DNA from: Bacillus litorisediminis
GTDB lineage: Bacteria; Bacillota; Bacilli; Bacillales; JC228
Direction of reading: 5' to 3'
DNA length: 64,000 nucleotides
Assembly (NCBI RefSeq): GCF_022808645.1
Contig: NZ_JAKZKT010000010.1
Span: 57,568-121,567, forward strand
This document shows positions 36,095 through 44,942 of this stretch, in pieces; the stretch's first letter is position 1; each line of letters opens with the position of its first letter. The translations under genes and the position numbers were made by a program. The notes beneath the pieces were generated by a model. It was not told the origin of the DNA and searched no databases. It was given only the letters and a program-made list of their open reading frames with translations.

Positions 36095-36340
36095 ATGAAA
36101 TACGAAGATCCATTTATAAAAGAAAAGGAATTAACTCATCATTTAGATCAATTTCATGTAAATGTCCCGGAATTCTCAGTTCAAAAAAATTGGATGAATC
36201 GGATGAGTGCTGCCCTTTTTGCAGAAGCCCCTAACCCCCTCCAATCCGTTTCATTAACTACAACGGCGGTAACATTGATACAGACAATTCCGGTAGCGGT
36301 TGCTGTGATTGTGCCGGTGCTGTTGGTGTGGGTAATATAA
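36095..36340 (+). CDS. Small tail-anchored protein, possible anti-sigma factor
   Basis: The 81-residue protein has a polar N-terminal part (KYEDPFIKEKELTHHLDQFH) and one C-terminal helix (about 58-81, LIQTIPVAVAVIVPVLLVWVI). GGAGGTGGAATAAAA lies before the ATG, two bases after the sigma gene. The position is that of an anti-sigma gene and the layout fits a short membrane-anchored regulator, but no zinc-finger anti-sigma motif is present. A terminator follows. Confidence 0.65.
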   Translation: MKYEDPFIKEKELTHHLDQFHVNVPEFSVQKNWMNRMSAALFAEAPNPLQSVSLTTTAVTLIQTIPVAVAVIVPVLLVWVI

Positions 36341-36348
36341 TGTAGAAT

Positions 36349-36378
36349 TAAGCACTTCTTTTGAGGAGTGCTTTTTTA
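36349..36378 (+). terminator. Intrinsic terminator of the ECF sigma operon
   Basis: AAGCACT (36350-36356) pairs with AGTGCTT (36367-36373), followed by a T run. Confidence 0.8.
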
Positions 36379-36543
36379 TTTATCGGGAAGGCCGGTTTTG
36401 GCGGTCTGGATTTTATAATTCTCATCACTCCTGTTGGGGGAGAGGCTATTAATTTATAAAAAGGCCGGTTATTGGGCATCTAACTAAGCAAGAATTTCTA
36501 AAATATCAATGAAAATTATAGATTTTAGCCGTACATGTACGCA

Positions 36544-36890
36544 AATAACTGAACTCGGTAGCGGGTAACCGAACTTATGGGCGGAAAACCGAATTCAGAA
36601 GGTAGCTAACCGAACTCGGGAATCAAATAACCGAACTTAGAGATGGGTAACCAAATTCACGAGAAGTAAAAACGAACTCAGGGCCGGATAACCGAACTCA
36701 CGGGAGTGGAAACCGAACTTAATATTCGATAACCGAACTCCTGCAGCAATAACCGAACTCACGAGAGTGGAAACAGAACTTATTATCCGGTAACCGAACT
36801 CCTAACAGCAATGACCGAACTCCTAACAGCAATGACCAAACTCCTGCAACAATAACCGAACACCTGCAGCGAGCAACCGATCTTGCGCAA
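36544..36890 (-). repeat. GAGTTCGG tandem array 4 (reverse, about 15 units)
   Basis: Units of the type ATAACCGAACTC followed by ten or so variable bases repeat through the gap before flhO. A local pair, CTAACAGCAATGACCGAACT and its copy, indicates recent duplication. No gene is present. Confidence 0.85.
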
Positions 36891-37095
36891 GAGATTTCCG
36901 CGCTCAAACTCTCTAAAAACCCAACCAGCCGCCGCAATAAAATCGAAACTTGTCAAAATAGGTAGAATTTCTGCTGTTTTGATGAGGAAAAATATACTAT
37001 AATAATAGGAAGGAAAGAATAGAACGGATTTACTAGTAAGCTATCAGCAACAGGAACCTACCGCTATTCTCAGAAAAACGTTCGAGGTGAACACG

Positions 37096-37926
37096 ATGTT
37101 TAAAGGGTTTTATACAGCAGCGACGGGGATGCTCTCGCAGCAACGGAAGACGGAAATGTTAACCAACAATTTAGCCAATGTCGACACACCAGGCTATAAA
37201 GCTGACCAGGCTTCACTTCGCGCTTTTCCGGAAATGCTTTTGAGCCGGATTGGATCCCAGGAGCTGCCGGTTCAAAATGGATTTAATGTCTTGACTCAGA
37301 ATCCGATTGGTTCGATTAATACAGGAGTCTATATGCAAGAAATTACTCCAGATTTTATCCAGGGCGCCTTAAAGGATACGGGATTGTCAACCGATTTGGC
37401 ACTGGTCAATGCGGTGATGCCTGAGGTGGATGGGCAAGCGGGTTCGGTGTTTTTTAATATAGAACATTCAAGCGGTGATACATATTACACGAGAAATGGA
37501 AATTTTTCAGTCGATCCTGAAGGGTTCCTCACAACGGCTCAAGGCTATTACGTTTTAAATGATGCGGGTGAACGAATTCAGGTGAATAGCTCGAATTTCC
37601 AAGTCACGGAAGATGGATTTTTATTAGTCGATGGCCAGGTAACAAGCCGGCTCGGCATATCATATGCAGCAAACCCTTTGCTCCTCATGAAGGATGGGAA
37701 TGGTTTATTTCGATTGGAAGAGGGAGAGCTTCCGCTTGCATATGGACAGGCTGGGGTTGAATTCAATGTGTATCAGGGTTCATTAGAACGCTCGAACGTT
37801 GATTCTGCTAAGGCTATGACAGATTTGCTCGCGAGCTACCGAACATTTGAGGCGAACCAAAAAGTGTTACAGGCTTACGATAGAAGTATGGATAAGGCAG
37901 TTAATGAAATAGGGAAAATCGGATAG
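37096..37926 (+). CDS. flhO: Flagellar basal-body rod protein FlhO (FlgF type)
   Basis: The 276-residue rod/hook family protein starts MFKGFYTAATGMLSQQRKTE with the Asn-rich N-terminal motif LTNNLANVDTPGYK and ends with SNVDSAKAMTDLLASYRTFE, AYDRSMDKAVNEIGKI, the paired terminal helices that form the rod. It is exported by the flagellar type III system. The start is ATG 37096 after GAGGTGAACACG. flhP follows after 33 bases. The place after mbl is conserved in Bacillus. Confidence 0.94.
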   Translation: MFKGFYTAATGMLSQQRKTEMLTNNLANVDTPGYKADQASLRAFPEMLLSRIGSQELPVQNGFNVLTQNPIGSINTGVYMQEITPDFIQGALKDTGLSTDLALVNAVMPEVDGQAGSVFFNIEHSSGDTYYTRNGNFSVDPEGFLTTAQGYYVLNDAGERIQVNSSNFQVTEDGFLLVDGQVTSRLGISYAANPLLLMKDGNGLFRLEEGELPLAYGQAGVEFNVYQGSLERSNVDSAKAMTDLLASYRTFEANQKVLQAYDRSMDKAVNEIGKIG

Positions 37927-37959
37927 GTTTATATAGACAAATAGAAAGGGGGAGGTCAG

Positions 37960-38799
37960 ATGAATCGCACTATGATTGTGGCCGCGAATACGATGTCGCA
38001 GCTGCAGCAAAAGATGGATGTGATCAGTAACAATATATCAAACGTGTCAACGAATGGCTTTAAACGCAGAGAAGCTTCTTTTACAGAGCTGTTAGCTCAG
38101 CAGTTTAACAATCAGCCCTATGACGAGTTCGAAGTTGGACGAAATACCCCAAATGGCATTCGCCAAGGCGTGGGAGCGGGTGTGGCGCAGTCGCAAATGG
38201 TGATGTCACAAGGCAATATTATCACGACCGGACGAGAATTAGATGTAGCTTTTACAACAGAAGGGCAATATCTGACTGTACTGGTTCCCGGGGAAAATGT
38301 GGATGAAATCCAGTACACCCGAGATGGCAGCCTTTACTGGTCACCTCTAAATGATACACAGGTGATGCTCGTTACAAGCGAAGGAAATCCGGTGCTAGAT
38401 GAAAATGAAACGCCGATTGTTGTAAACGGCACCCCAACTGAAGTCAGTATTTCACCAACAGGGGAAATCAGAGTTACTACGGAGAATGGCGACCAAGCCT
38501 GGAATCTCGGCGTAATTCAGCTCAATCGACCTCAGCTTATGGTTCAACAGGGCGGGAACAGAATTGCAGTTCCTGAAAATCTTGCTGAATTAGGTGTAGA
38601 ATTAGAGGAAATCCTAACACCAATTAATGGTGCACTTCGTGAAACGGTAGGCATGCAGCAGGGGGCATTGGAACAATCCAATGTAGATTTAAGCGTTGAG
38701 ATGACGGATTTAATACAAGCCCAACGGTCTTATCAATTCCAATCCCGAGCGATCTCGCTTTCGGATCAAATGATGGGACTGATTAATGGGATTCGATAA
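37960..38799 (+). CDS. flhP: Flagellar basal-body rod/hook protein FlhP (FlgG type)
   Basis: The 279-residue rod-family protein has the N-terminal signature DVISNNISNVSTNGFKRR and the C-terminal SNVDLSVEMTDLIQAQRSYQ motif typical of the distal rod FlgG group. It is co-transcribed with flhO; AAGGGGGAGGTCAG is the ribosome site. B. subtilis FlhO and FlhP together are needed to complete the rod. Confidence 0.94.
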   Translation: MNRTMIVAANTMSQLQQKMDVISNNISNVSTNGFKRREASFTELLAQQFNNQPYDEFEVGRNTPNGIRQGVGAGVAQSQMVMSQGNIITTGRELDVAFTTEGQYLTVLVPGENVDEIQYTRDGSLYWSPLNDTQVMLVTSEGNPVLDENETPIVVNGTPTEVSISPTGEIRVTTENGDQAWNLGVIQLNRPQLMVQQGGNRIAVPENLAELGVELEEILTPINGALRETVGMQQGALEQSNVDLSVEMTDLIQAQRSYQFQSRAISLSDQMMGLINGIR

Positions 38800-38856
38800 A
38801 AAGTTTAAAAGGAAGAGGATTGTAACCTTGAAAACGTAGTTTAAAGGAGTTTTAGA

Positions 38857-39153
38857 ATGGATATGGTAGGAAAAACGGAACAGGAACAGACCACCTCCAG
38901 GGAAGAACGGAAGCGAAGAAAATTACTAGAGCAGGAAAAAGCGGAAGTCAGACCGAATATTACTTCTATCAGAAGAATGCGAATTCGGCTTATTCCAATA
39001 TGGGCTAGAATTTTAATTGTCCTGCTTTTAATTGTATTATGTGTAGTGACAGGTCTTATGGTTGGCTATGGGGTCATCGGGGAAGGAAATCCAACCGATG
39101 TGCTAAAATGGGAAACATGGCAGCATATTATTGACCTGGTCAATGCACCATAA
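38857..39153 (+). CDS. EpuA-like small membrane protein (annotated elsewhere as RNA polymerase beta-like)
   Basis: The 98-residue protein has a charged N-terminal part ([19 protein letters not shown]), one membrane helix (about 50-71, [21 protein letters not shown]) and a short outer tail with [10 protein letters not shown]. The [10 protein letters not shown] motif after the helix matches the small family often labelled DNA-directed RNA polymerase subunit beta / EpuA (PF11772); that label is historical and the function is unknown. AAAGGAGTTTTAGA precedes the ATG. fabZ starts 16 bases downstream. Confidence 0.8.
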   Translation: MDMVGKTEQEQTTSREERKRRKLLEQEKAEVRPNITSIRRMRIRLIPIWARILIVLLLIVLCVVTGLMVGYGVIGEGNPTDVLKWETWQHIIDLVNAP

Positions 39154-39169
39154 TGTACAGGAGGTTTCT

Positions 39170-39604
39170 ATGTTAAATATTGAAGAAATTAAAGAAATTA
39201 TTCCGCACCGTTATCCATTCCTTTTAGTTGACCGCATTTTGGAAGTAGAAGAAGGAAAAAAAGCGGTCGGTATCAAAAATGTCTCAGCCAATGAAGAATT
39301 TTTTAACGGTCATTTTCCAGAATACGCTGTAATGCCTGGTGTGCTTATTGTTGAAGCACTCGCTCAAGTCGGAGCAGTCGCGATGTTGAAAAGTGAAGAA
39401 AACCGCGGTCGACTCGCCTTCTTTGCCGGAATCGACAACTGCCGATTCAAGCGCCAAGTTGTTCCTGGAGACCAGCTTCGCCTCGAAGTCGAAATGGTCC
39501 GTTTCCGCGGAGCGATTGGAAAAGGAAAAGGTATTGCAACGGTAGACGGCGAACTAGCGTGTGAAGTTGAGATTATGTTTGCGCTAGGGGATAAAAAAGA
39601 ATAA
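39170..39604 (+). CDS. fabZ: 3-hydroxyacyl-[acyl-carrier-protein] dehydratase FabZ
   Basis: The 144-residue hotdog-fold enzyme removes water from 3-hydroxyacyl-ACP in fatty acid elongation. The catalytic His48 is in [13 protein letters not shown] and Glu62 in [28 protein letters not shown] at the start is characteristic. The start is ATG 39170 after ACAGGAGGTTTCT. A terminator follows. Confidence 0.97.
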   Translation: MLNIEEIKEIIPHRYPFLLVDRILEVEEGKKAVGIKNVSANEEFFNGHFPEYAVMPGVLIVEALAQVGAVAMLKSEENRGRLAFFAGIDNCRFKRQVVPGDQLRLEVEMVRFRGAIGKGKGIATVDGELACEVEIMFALGDKKE

Positions 39605-39616
39605 CGTACATATAAT

Positions 39617-39650
39617 AAAGGATCTTCTGTTTATGGGAGATCCTTTTTCG
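39617..39650 (+). terminator. Intrinsic terminator after fabZ
   Basis: AAAGGATCT (39618-39626) pairs with AGATCCTTT (39639-39647), followed by a T run. Confidence 0.88.
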
Positions 39651-39689
39651 TTTATAATGGAGAGGAAAATATAAAGGAAGGTGACTGTA

Positions 39690-39926
39690 ATGGCCAAAAG
39701 CAATGCACGAAAAAAACGAGAGCATATTCAGCGCAACTCGGGCAGGGATGTAACAATCCTGAGGGGAGAACAGCCGCAATTCAGCACCCACGAACGAAAA
39801 ACCAAAACGAAACTCGAAATCCAAAAAACAATGATCAGCAAACACAAAAAGCGATTCCTTCAAAATCAAAATGAAGACGGAATCGCTTTTAATTTTGTAA
39901 AAAAAGGGTTGGCTCCAGCTGCTTGA
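39690..39926 (+). CDS. Small basic protein of unknown function with a terminator inside its 3' end
   Basis: The 78-residue, very basic protein starts MAKSNARKKREHIQRN and continues with STHERKTKTKLEIQKTM. It may belong with small basic Bacillus proteins such as YqkK, a resemblance from memory only. AAAGGAAGGTGACTGTA precedes the ATG. The coding frame runs through a strong hairpin (39847-39890) with a T-rich tail, so most transcripts may end before the stop codon at 39924-39926. Confidence 0.65.
   Translation: MAKSNARKKREHIQRNSGRDVTILRGEQPQFSTHERKTKTKLEIQKTMISKHKKRFLQNQNEDGIAFNFVKKGLAPAA
39847..39896 (+). terminator. Hairpin with T-rich tail inside the preceding reading frame
   Basis: AAAAGCGATTCC (39847-39858) pairs perfectly with GGAATCGCTTTT (39879-39890), followed by AATTTT. 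It lies about 30 bases before the stop codon of the small basic protein gene. Confidence 0.8.
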
Positions 39927-39968
39927 AACGTACTTATAATATAACGAATGCCGAAAGGATGTTACATT

Positions 39969-40868
39969 ATGGGGATTGCATTGGCATTTCTGTCCGGCCT
40001 TAGTTTTGCCTTGGGAAACATTGTCGCAAAAATCGCTTTAGATCAGTCAACAATCCGCTATTCCTTGTGGATCACTTCTTTTGTGAATTTTGCAGTTTTC
40101 GGCTTGGTTGAGTTGGTCTATCGGCAAGTTGCGAGCGATCCGGCTCCGATAAATGGGGAGGGGTTCCTTTATTTTTTAATGGCCGGTTTATTAACAACGT
40201 ATTTAGGAAGAAAAACACTATATATCAGCTTTCAGTATATAGGTCCTTCGCGAGGATCGGCCATTAAAAATAGTTCACCCATCTTTACGCTGCTCGTGGC
40301 GTTTTTCATTTTTAATGAAAGTATTTCATTTTATTCGGCCATCGGTGTGGGAATTGTGCTTGGCGGAATTCTTCTGCAAGCGGTAATCCTGTTTCAGGAA
40401 AACGGAAAATCAGATCAAAACGTATGGCGTGGTTATCTTGTGGCCGTTATTTGCGCGATTTGTTTTGGAGTGGGACTGGCGGTCCGCGGCCCCGGAATGG
40501 AGGAAATCCCGGATCCATACTTTGGCGCCTTTATGAGCGGAGTCGTGACCCTCTTTTTTGCGACAGCAGAGGAAGTGAATCGGTACGGAGTGTGCAATTT
40601 TTTCTCGTTTTTAAAAAATTGTGCGAAGCGGGAAAACGGGCTGTTTATTGTGGCTGGACTTTGTACCTCAATCGGAGTTGGCACCTTTTTTCTGGCTTTA
40701 CAATTTCTAGAGGTAGCCCTTGTCTCCACCATCGCAGCGATTGATCCGATTCTTACTATTTTGCTAAGCGTTATTATCTTGAAGCGGGCCGAAAACATAA
40801 CGAGATGGACGGTTTTGTCGGCCGTTGTGGTTTTGTTGGGGGTGGCTTTTATAATGATGGGGGAGTAA
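39969..40868 (+). CDS. EamA/DMT-family transporter
   Basis: The 299-residue protein has ten predicted membrane helices in two homologous halves of five, the drug/metabolite transporter layout. The second half includes AALVSTIAAIDPILTILLSV-like sequence (EVALVSTIAAIDPILTILL) typical of EamA domains. The substrate is unknown. The start is ATG 39969 after CCGAAAGGATG. It stands alone: an array of GAGTTCGG units follows. Confidence 0.85.
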   Translation: MGIALAFLSGLSFALGNIVAKIALDQSTIRYSLWITSFVNFAVFGLVELVYRQVASDPAPINGEGFLYFLMAGLLTTYLGRKTLYISFQYIGPSRGSAIKNSSPIFTLLVAFFIFNESISFYSAIGVGIVLGGILLQAVILFQENGKSDQNVWRGYLVAVICAICFGVGLAVRGPGMEEIPDPYFGAFMSGVVTLFFATAEEVNRYGVCNFFSFLKNCAKRENGLFIVAGLCTSIGVGTFFLALQFLEVALVSTIAAIDPILTILLSVIILKRAENITRWTVLSAVVVLLGVAFIMMGE

Positions 40869-40897
40869 GAGGTTAGGTGAATTGGCTTTTAGGTTGG

Positions 40898-41097
40898 GTG
40901 AGTTCGATTAAATCATTTAGAGTTCGGTTAACCGGTATTGAGTTCAGTAAGGGGGGAGCTGAGTTCGGTAAAACAATATTGAGTTCGGTAATAGCGGCGC
41001 CGAGTTCGATAAAACAGTATGGAGTTCGGTGAAATTTATGCTGAGTTCGGTAAAACGATCCTAAGTTTGATAAAAATAGAAACTAATTCTCAAAAAA
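40898..41097 (+). repeat. GAGTTCGG tandem array 5 (forward, about 8 units)
   Basis: Units such as TGAGTTCGGTAAAACAATAT and CGAGTTCGATAAAACAGTAT repeat at about 23-base spacing directly downstream of the transporter gene. No gene is present. Confidence 0.82.
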
Positions 41098-41217
41098 GGC
41101 GATAAATGTGGAATCATTAATGCAATTAGGACCACCTCACCAAAAAATAATAAAAAAACAGGATTTCTTAATCCAGTAAGCGAACTTCATAATGATAATA
41201 TTTAAAGGAGTGAAGCT

Positions 41218-42207
41218 ATGATAGAAAAATATCGTACAGTTCCCGAACAGCTTGTCAAAGAAATTGTATTAAGCCAAAGAATCTCCCCGAATCATCATCT
41301 GCAATCTGCGTTAAAATCCTCAATAAATATTGGAAAGGCCGGCTATAAAGGTGAAAAAGAGGTAGATTATTATTTAGAACTCTTACCTCATGATAAGTTC
41401 CGGATGTTCCAAGGTCTCAGGTTACCTCGTGATGACTATTATTTTCAAATGGATAATCTCCTGTTAAAGAGTCAGCTTATACTGATAATCGAAGTAAAAA
41501 ATATAGATGGAACGCTTTTCTTTGATCAGGAGCATAATCAATTTTACCGAATAAACCGGCACACAAAAGAAAAACAAAAAATGAAGGATCCATTTAAACA
41601 AGTGAAACGGCATAGAAAACAATTGTTTCAATGGATGGCAAAACACGGTTTTCCAACTGTACCTATAGAGTATTTAGTGGTAAACACCAATGAAGATACA
41701 TTATTTGAATCGAATGGAGGTCAGCACGATACATTCGAAAGAATTATTCATTCTGAGTACTTGCTTGAAAAGGTACAGCAACTTGAACAAAAATATCGGA
41801 AGGAGTTCCTGACCGAAAAAGATTTAAAAAAGATGACTAAGCAATTGTTGAAAGAAGATTCACCTTTCACTTTTAATGTTAAACAATATTATAATTTTGA
41901 TGAAGCCGACCTAATTAAAGGTGTCCGATGTCCCCAATGTAATGCAATTCCAATGACCTGGCAGAAAAGGGCTTGGGAATGTATGAAATGTAAACACCGT
42001 TCGAAGAATGCCCACATTTCAAGTCTTCGTGATTATTTCCTCTTGGTTTCTCCCATTATTACGAACCCAAAATGCAGAGAATTTTTAAAATGTGACAAAA
42101 CCGATACCATAAGATATTTACTTAAATCGATGAATTTACAAACTACAGGTAAAAAGAAAGGATTCCAGTACATCCTTAGCTTTCCCCCATCCCCAATATT
42201 AAAATAA
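41218..42207 (+). CDS. NERD-domain protein with C-terminal zinc ribbon
   Basis: The 329-residue protein carries a nuclease-related domain (about 38-150). Candidate active-site residues lie in GYKGEKEVDYYLE, FQMDNLLL and ILIIEVKNIDG, the D-(E-x-K)-type arrangement of restriction-like folds. A ~70-residue helical region with EQKYRKEFLTEKDLKKM follows, then a zinc ribbon with paired CxxC (CPQCNAIP and CMKCKHRS, about 239-262). GGAGTGAAGCT precedes the ATG. NERD proteins are suspected DNA-processing enzymes; no reaction has been assigned here. Confidence 0.88.
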   Translation: MIEKYRTVPEQLVKEIVLSQRISPNHHLQSALKSSINIGKAGYKGEKEVDYYLELLPHDKFRMFQGLRLPRDDYYFQMDNLLLKSQLILIIEVKNIDGTLFFDQEHNQFYRINRHTKEKQKMKDPFKQVKRHRKQLFQWMAKHGFPTVPIEYLVVNTNEDTLFESNGGQHDTFERIIHSEYLLEKVQQLEQKYRKEFLTEKDLKKMTKQLLKEDSPFTFNVKQYYNFDEADLIKGVRCPQCNAIPMTWQKRAWECMKCKHRSKNAHISSLRDYFLLVSPIITNPKCREFLKCDKTDTIRYLLKSMNLQTTGKKKGFQYILSFPPSPILK

Positions 42208-42524
42208 GGGAAAAAAGTCCATTCCAGCTTAACACGAACGTAAATGTTCTGTTTCTTTCTTTACAGCTTGTCCCACTTTCTTCCCAACTTAGGGTTTTTA
42301 GGTTTTAAACCCTATAATTAAGTCTAAACATATAGAGAGTAAGCGCTGCTCAACCCTTTTCACTGTTCAAGGAAGCTTCCGATTCAGTGGCTAGCCACCT
42401 ATAAATGTATTTTTTTAACAAAAAAATTTTAAAAAACATGCAAGATTTTTTTCGTCTTGGGCAATATAAATTCGAGACCCAAGAGGTCAAAGTCCAAAAA
42501 GAATGAATGAAAGGGGCTAATCAA
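42208..42524. other. Intergenic region with a short hairpin, no gene seen
   Basis: AGGGTTT (42291-42297) pairs with AAACCCT around a T-rich loop and may end the NERD transcript. The rest is AT-rich with no repeat from the named families. Confidence 0.5.
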
Positions 42525-42776
42525 GTGAAAAAGAAGCTTTTAACACTTCTAAGTGGTTCTGTTTTTGCCGCTATGCTTTTAGCTGCATGTAATGTCAACG
42601 ATGACCAAAATCCTCCTCCAGAAGATGACGTAATCGAGGATGAAAACGGAGTTATCGATGAAAATGGTAACAACGAAAACGGCGATGATTTAATTGAAGG
42701 TGAAGGTCCAGTCGATGAACTCGAAGAAGGACTTGATCCAAACGAAGACGATAACAATAACAACAACAATCAATAA
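42525..42776 (+). CDS. Small acidic lipoprotein
   Basis: The 83-residue precursor starts at GTG 42525 after AAAGGGGCTAATCAA. The signal KKKLLTLLSGSVFAAMLLAAC ends with a lipobox (LAAC), giving a ~58-residue mature lipoprotein. Nearly all residues are Asp, Glu, Asn, Gly or Pro (EDDVIEDENGVIDENGNNE), ending in a run of six Asn and Gln. No fold is expected; it could bind cations at the outer membrane face. Function unknown. Terminator at 42796-42834. Confidence 0.75.
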   Translation: MKKKLLTLLSGSVFAAMLLAACNVNDDQNPPPEDDVIEDENGVIDENGNNENGDDLIEGEGPVDELEEGLDPNEDDNNNNNNQ

Positions 42777-42795
42777 TGGAACATTAACTAATTGA

Positions 42796-42834
42796 TAAAG
42801 GACAGGCTCCTAAAGTGAATCTGTCCTTTATTTT
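42796..42834 (+). terminator. Intrinsic terminator after the lipoprotein gene
   Basis: AAAGGACAG (42797-42805) pairs with CTGTCCTTT (42821-42829), followed by ATTTT. Confidence 0.85.
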
Positions 42835-43059
42835 GTGGAAATTTTCCTAAAAAACGCTGCGTTCCCCTACCTCATCAGCACCTCAAAACCGTCCTCATGA
42901 ATGTGCCATATTTCCTATTTAGTTTACAAAGTATTTACCCTATTATTAATGTAGTAAAAATTGACACGATTTCTACATTTTTTGTAAAAAATAGCTTATA
43001 ATAGAAGTTATTACTGTAAAATTTCTAAATATTTCAAATAGGAAAAAGGAGTTATTTTT

Positions 43060-44109
43060 ATGTTATATCCCAATACGGAAGAAACCATTGAACTGCTGCA
43101 GCAGTTAGTATCTATCCCGAGTCCTTCGGGTAATACCTTTGAAGTGATTTCATTTGTAGAAAATTATTTATCACAATTGGGCGTAGACACTTACCGAAAT
43201 CGAAAAGGCGGCCTCATTGCAACACTCCCAGGCAAAGACAACACCCAACATCGGATGCTAACGGCTCATGTTGATACATTAGGGGCGATTGTAAAAGAAA
43301 TTAAACCGAGTGGACGTCTTACGTTAGACCTGATCGGGGGGTTCCGCTATAACTCGATTGAAGGGGAATACTGTGAGATTGAAACAAGATCAGGCAAAAA
43401 ATATACGGGAACGATTTTAATGCACCAAACTTCAGTCCATGTTTATAAGGATGCGGAAAAGGCCGAAAGAAACCAGGCAAATATGGAAGTTCGCATTGAT
43501 GAAATCGTACATAACAGTGAAGATGTTCGCAAGCTCGGGATTGAAGTAGGAGACTTTGTTTCGTTTGATCCGCGCGTTCAAACTACTGAAAGTGGATACA
43601 TCAAGTCCCGCCACTTGGATGACAAAGCGAGTGTTTCGATTCTGCTTCAAACGATCAAACATCTGAAGCAAAACAACATTGAACTGCCTTATACCACTCA
43701 TTTCTTAATTTCAAATAATGAAGAAATCGGATACGGCGGAAACTCCAACGTGACACCAGAAACCGTTGAGTATTTAGCAGTGGATATGGGGGCAATCGGT
43801 GATGGCCAATCGTCGGATGAGTACACCGTATCCATTTGTGTAAAAGATGCAAGCGGCCCTTATCATTACCAATTACGCAAAAAATTAATTGAAATCGCCG
43901 AAGAGAATGGAATCGGCTATAAATTAGATATTTACCCATACTACGGTTCCGACGCATCCGCTGCGATTCGTTCCGGTCACGATATTGTTCACGGACTTAT
44001 TGGCCCTGGGATTGATGCCTCTCATGCATATGAGAGAACCCATAAAACGTCTATCGAAAATACAACAAAGCTAATTTATCACTACCTCCAATCGAAAATG
44101 GTTATATGA
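43060..44109 (+). CDS. M42-family metallopeptidase (glutamyl aminopeptidase/endoglucanase-like)
   Basis: The 349-residue zinc aminopeptidase has ligands and catalytic residues in place: AHVDTLG (His), KSRHLDDKASV (bridging Asp), SNNEEIGYGG (catalytic Glu pair), AVDMGA (Asp) and SHAYERTHK (His). M42 enzymes form large cage-like complexes that trim peptides in the cytoplasm. AAAAAGGAGTTATTTTT precedes the ATG. The stop codon TGA is the first three bases of the palindromic element that follows. Confidence 0.93.
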   Translation: MLYPNTEETIELLQQLVSIPSPSGNTFEVISFVENYLSQLGVDTYRNRKGGLIATLPGKDNTQHRMLTAHVDTLGAIVKEIKPSGRLTLDLIGGFRYNSIEGEYCEIETRSGKKYTGTILMHQTSVHVYKDAEKAERNQANMEVRIDEIVHNSEDVRKLGIEVGDFVSFDPRVQTTESGYIKSRHLDDKASVSILLQTIKHLKQNNIELPYTTHFLISNNEEIGYGGNSNVTPETVEYLAVDMGAIGDGQSSDEYTVSICVKDASGPYHYQLRKKLIEIAEENGIGYKLDIYPYYGSDASAAIRSGHDIVHGLIGPGIDASHAYERTHKTSIENTTKLIYHYLQSKMVI

Positions 44110-44160
44110 AACAGAGGGACGGTTCTTGCGTTTCATGAAACGCAAGAACCGTCCCCGTTT
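44107..44160. repeat. Palindromic GGGACGGTTCTTGCG element, copy 1
   Basis: Twenty-base perfect inverted arms (44116-44135 and 44136-44155) meet at CATG and are flanked by GAAACAGA and CGTTTT. Such an element can act as a terminator for both neighbours. Related copies lie at 44718-44830, 49720-49774 and 52749-52809. Confidence 0.88.
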
Positions 44161-44165
44161 TGCTT

Positions 44166-44585
44166 TTAAATTAATGGTTCTAAAGCGAACACATTATGGT
44201 TTTCAAATTCCTTCATAATTTTGGGCGTCAGCAATAGTTTCATCTCTTCCTTGGTACACCAACGTGAATCGGTGTGCTCTTTTGAGAGGGTGACGGTTTT
44301 GCTATTACTGCTGCATAAATAGGTCAGCATGACAACTTGTCGGGTTGGATCTGTGTGAAAAGTAGTGGCATATAAAATTCTCTCGACTGTAACACTCAAC
44401 CCTGTCTCCTCTAGAACTTCTCGCATGAGGGCTGATTCTAGCTGTTCGCCAAATTCAATTTTCCCGCCAGCGCATTCCCAAGTTCCGCCGCCTACTTCAT
44501 CTTCCGCCCGCTTCACAAGCAAGACCTTGCCCTCATTTACAATGACCCCTTTAACAGCTACTACGATTTTGTTTGCATTGACCAT
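44166..44585 (-). CDS. Nudix hydrolase (MutT-like)
   Basis: The 139-residue protein contains a complete Nudix box, GKIEFGEQLESALMREVL followed by EETGL (residues 41-63, pattern G-x5-E-x7-REV-x-EE-x-G-L). It should cleave a nucleoside diphosphate linked to another group; the substrate is unknown. The start is ATG 44585 after AAAGGTGCAATT. Palindromic elements flank it on both sides, which leaves the gene as a single unit. Confidence 0.92.
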   Translation of the reverse strand: MVNANKIVVAVKGVIVNEGKVLLVKRAEDEVGGGTWECAGGKIEFGEQLESALMREVLEETGLSVTVERILYATTFHTDPTRQVVMLTYLCSSNSKTVTLSKEHTDSRWCTKEEMKLLLTPKIMKEFENHNVFALEPLI

Positions 44586-44717
44586 AATTGCACCTTTTCT
44601 TTATATTTTTCCATTTATTATAACAGTCCGTCCTTTTTCCAAAAATACACATACCGCACTTTTCAGAATAACTTCCACCCAGTAGCAAACGCTAAAAAAG
44701 AGAGAATGCGCTCGCAA

Positions 44718-44830
44718 CGTGAAACAGAGGGACGGTTCTTGCGTCTCAGAAATAAAAATTGAAACAGGAGAACCGTCCCTCTGTTTCACAGAACGAAAAA
44801 ATGAAACAAGAGAACCGTCCCCATGTTTCG
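44718..44830. repeat. Palindromic GGGACGGTTCT elements, copy 2 (two linked units)
   Basis: GAAACAGAGGGACGGTTCTTG is followed by GAGAACCGTCCCTCTGTTTC, forming a long imperfect inverted repeat (44720-44788). A second half unit, GAAACAAGAGAACCGTCCCC (44793 on), follows. The region is gene-free; short frames here are translated repeat. Confidence 0.82.
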
Positions 44831-44942
44831 GCAAAATGTGACGGGATTTTGCAAGTTTTTCTTTGGCAAGTCGAAAATTTTATGATAAGGTAAAATAATG
44901 TAAATGGTGATTGATGAATTTGTAGGGGGTCATTTCTCGAAC

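Noticed and set aside
44601..44834. 77-residue minus frame containing the pattern KQRDGSPVS
   Set aside because: It is the translated palindromic repeat element, a common false gene.
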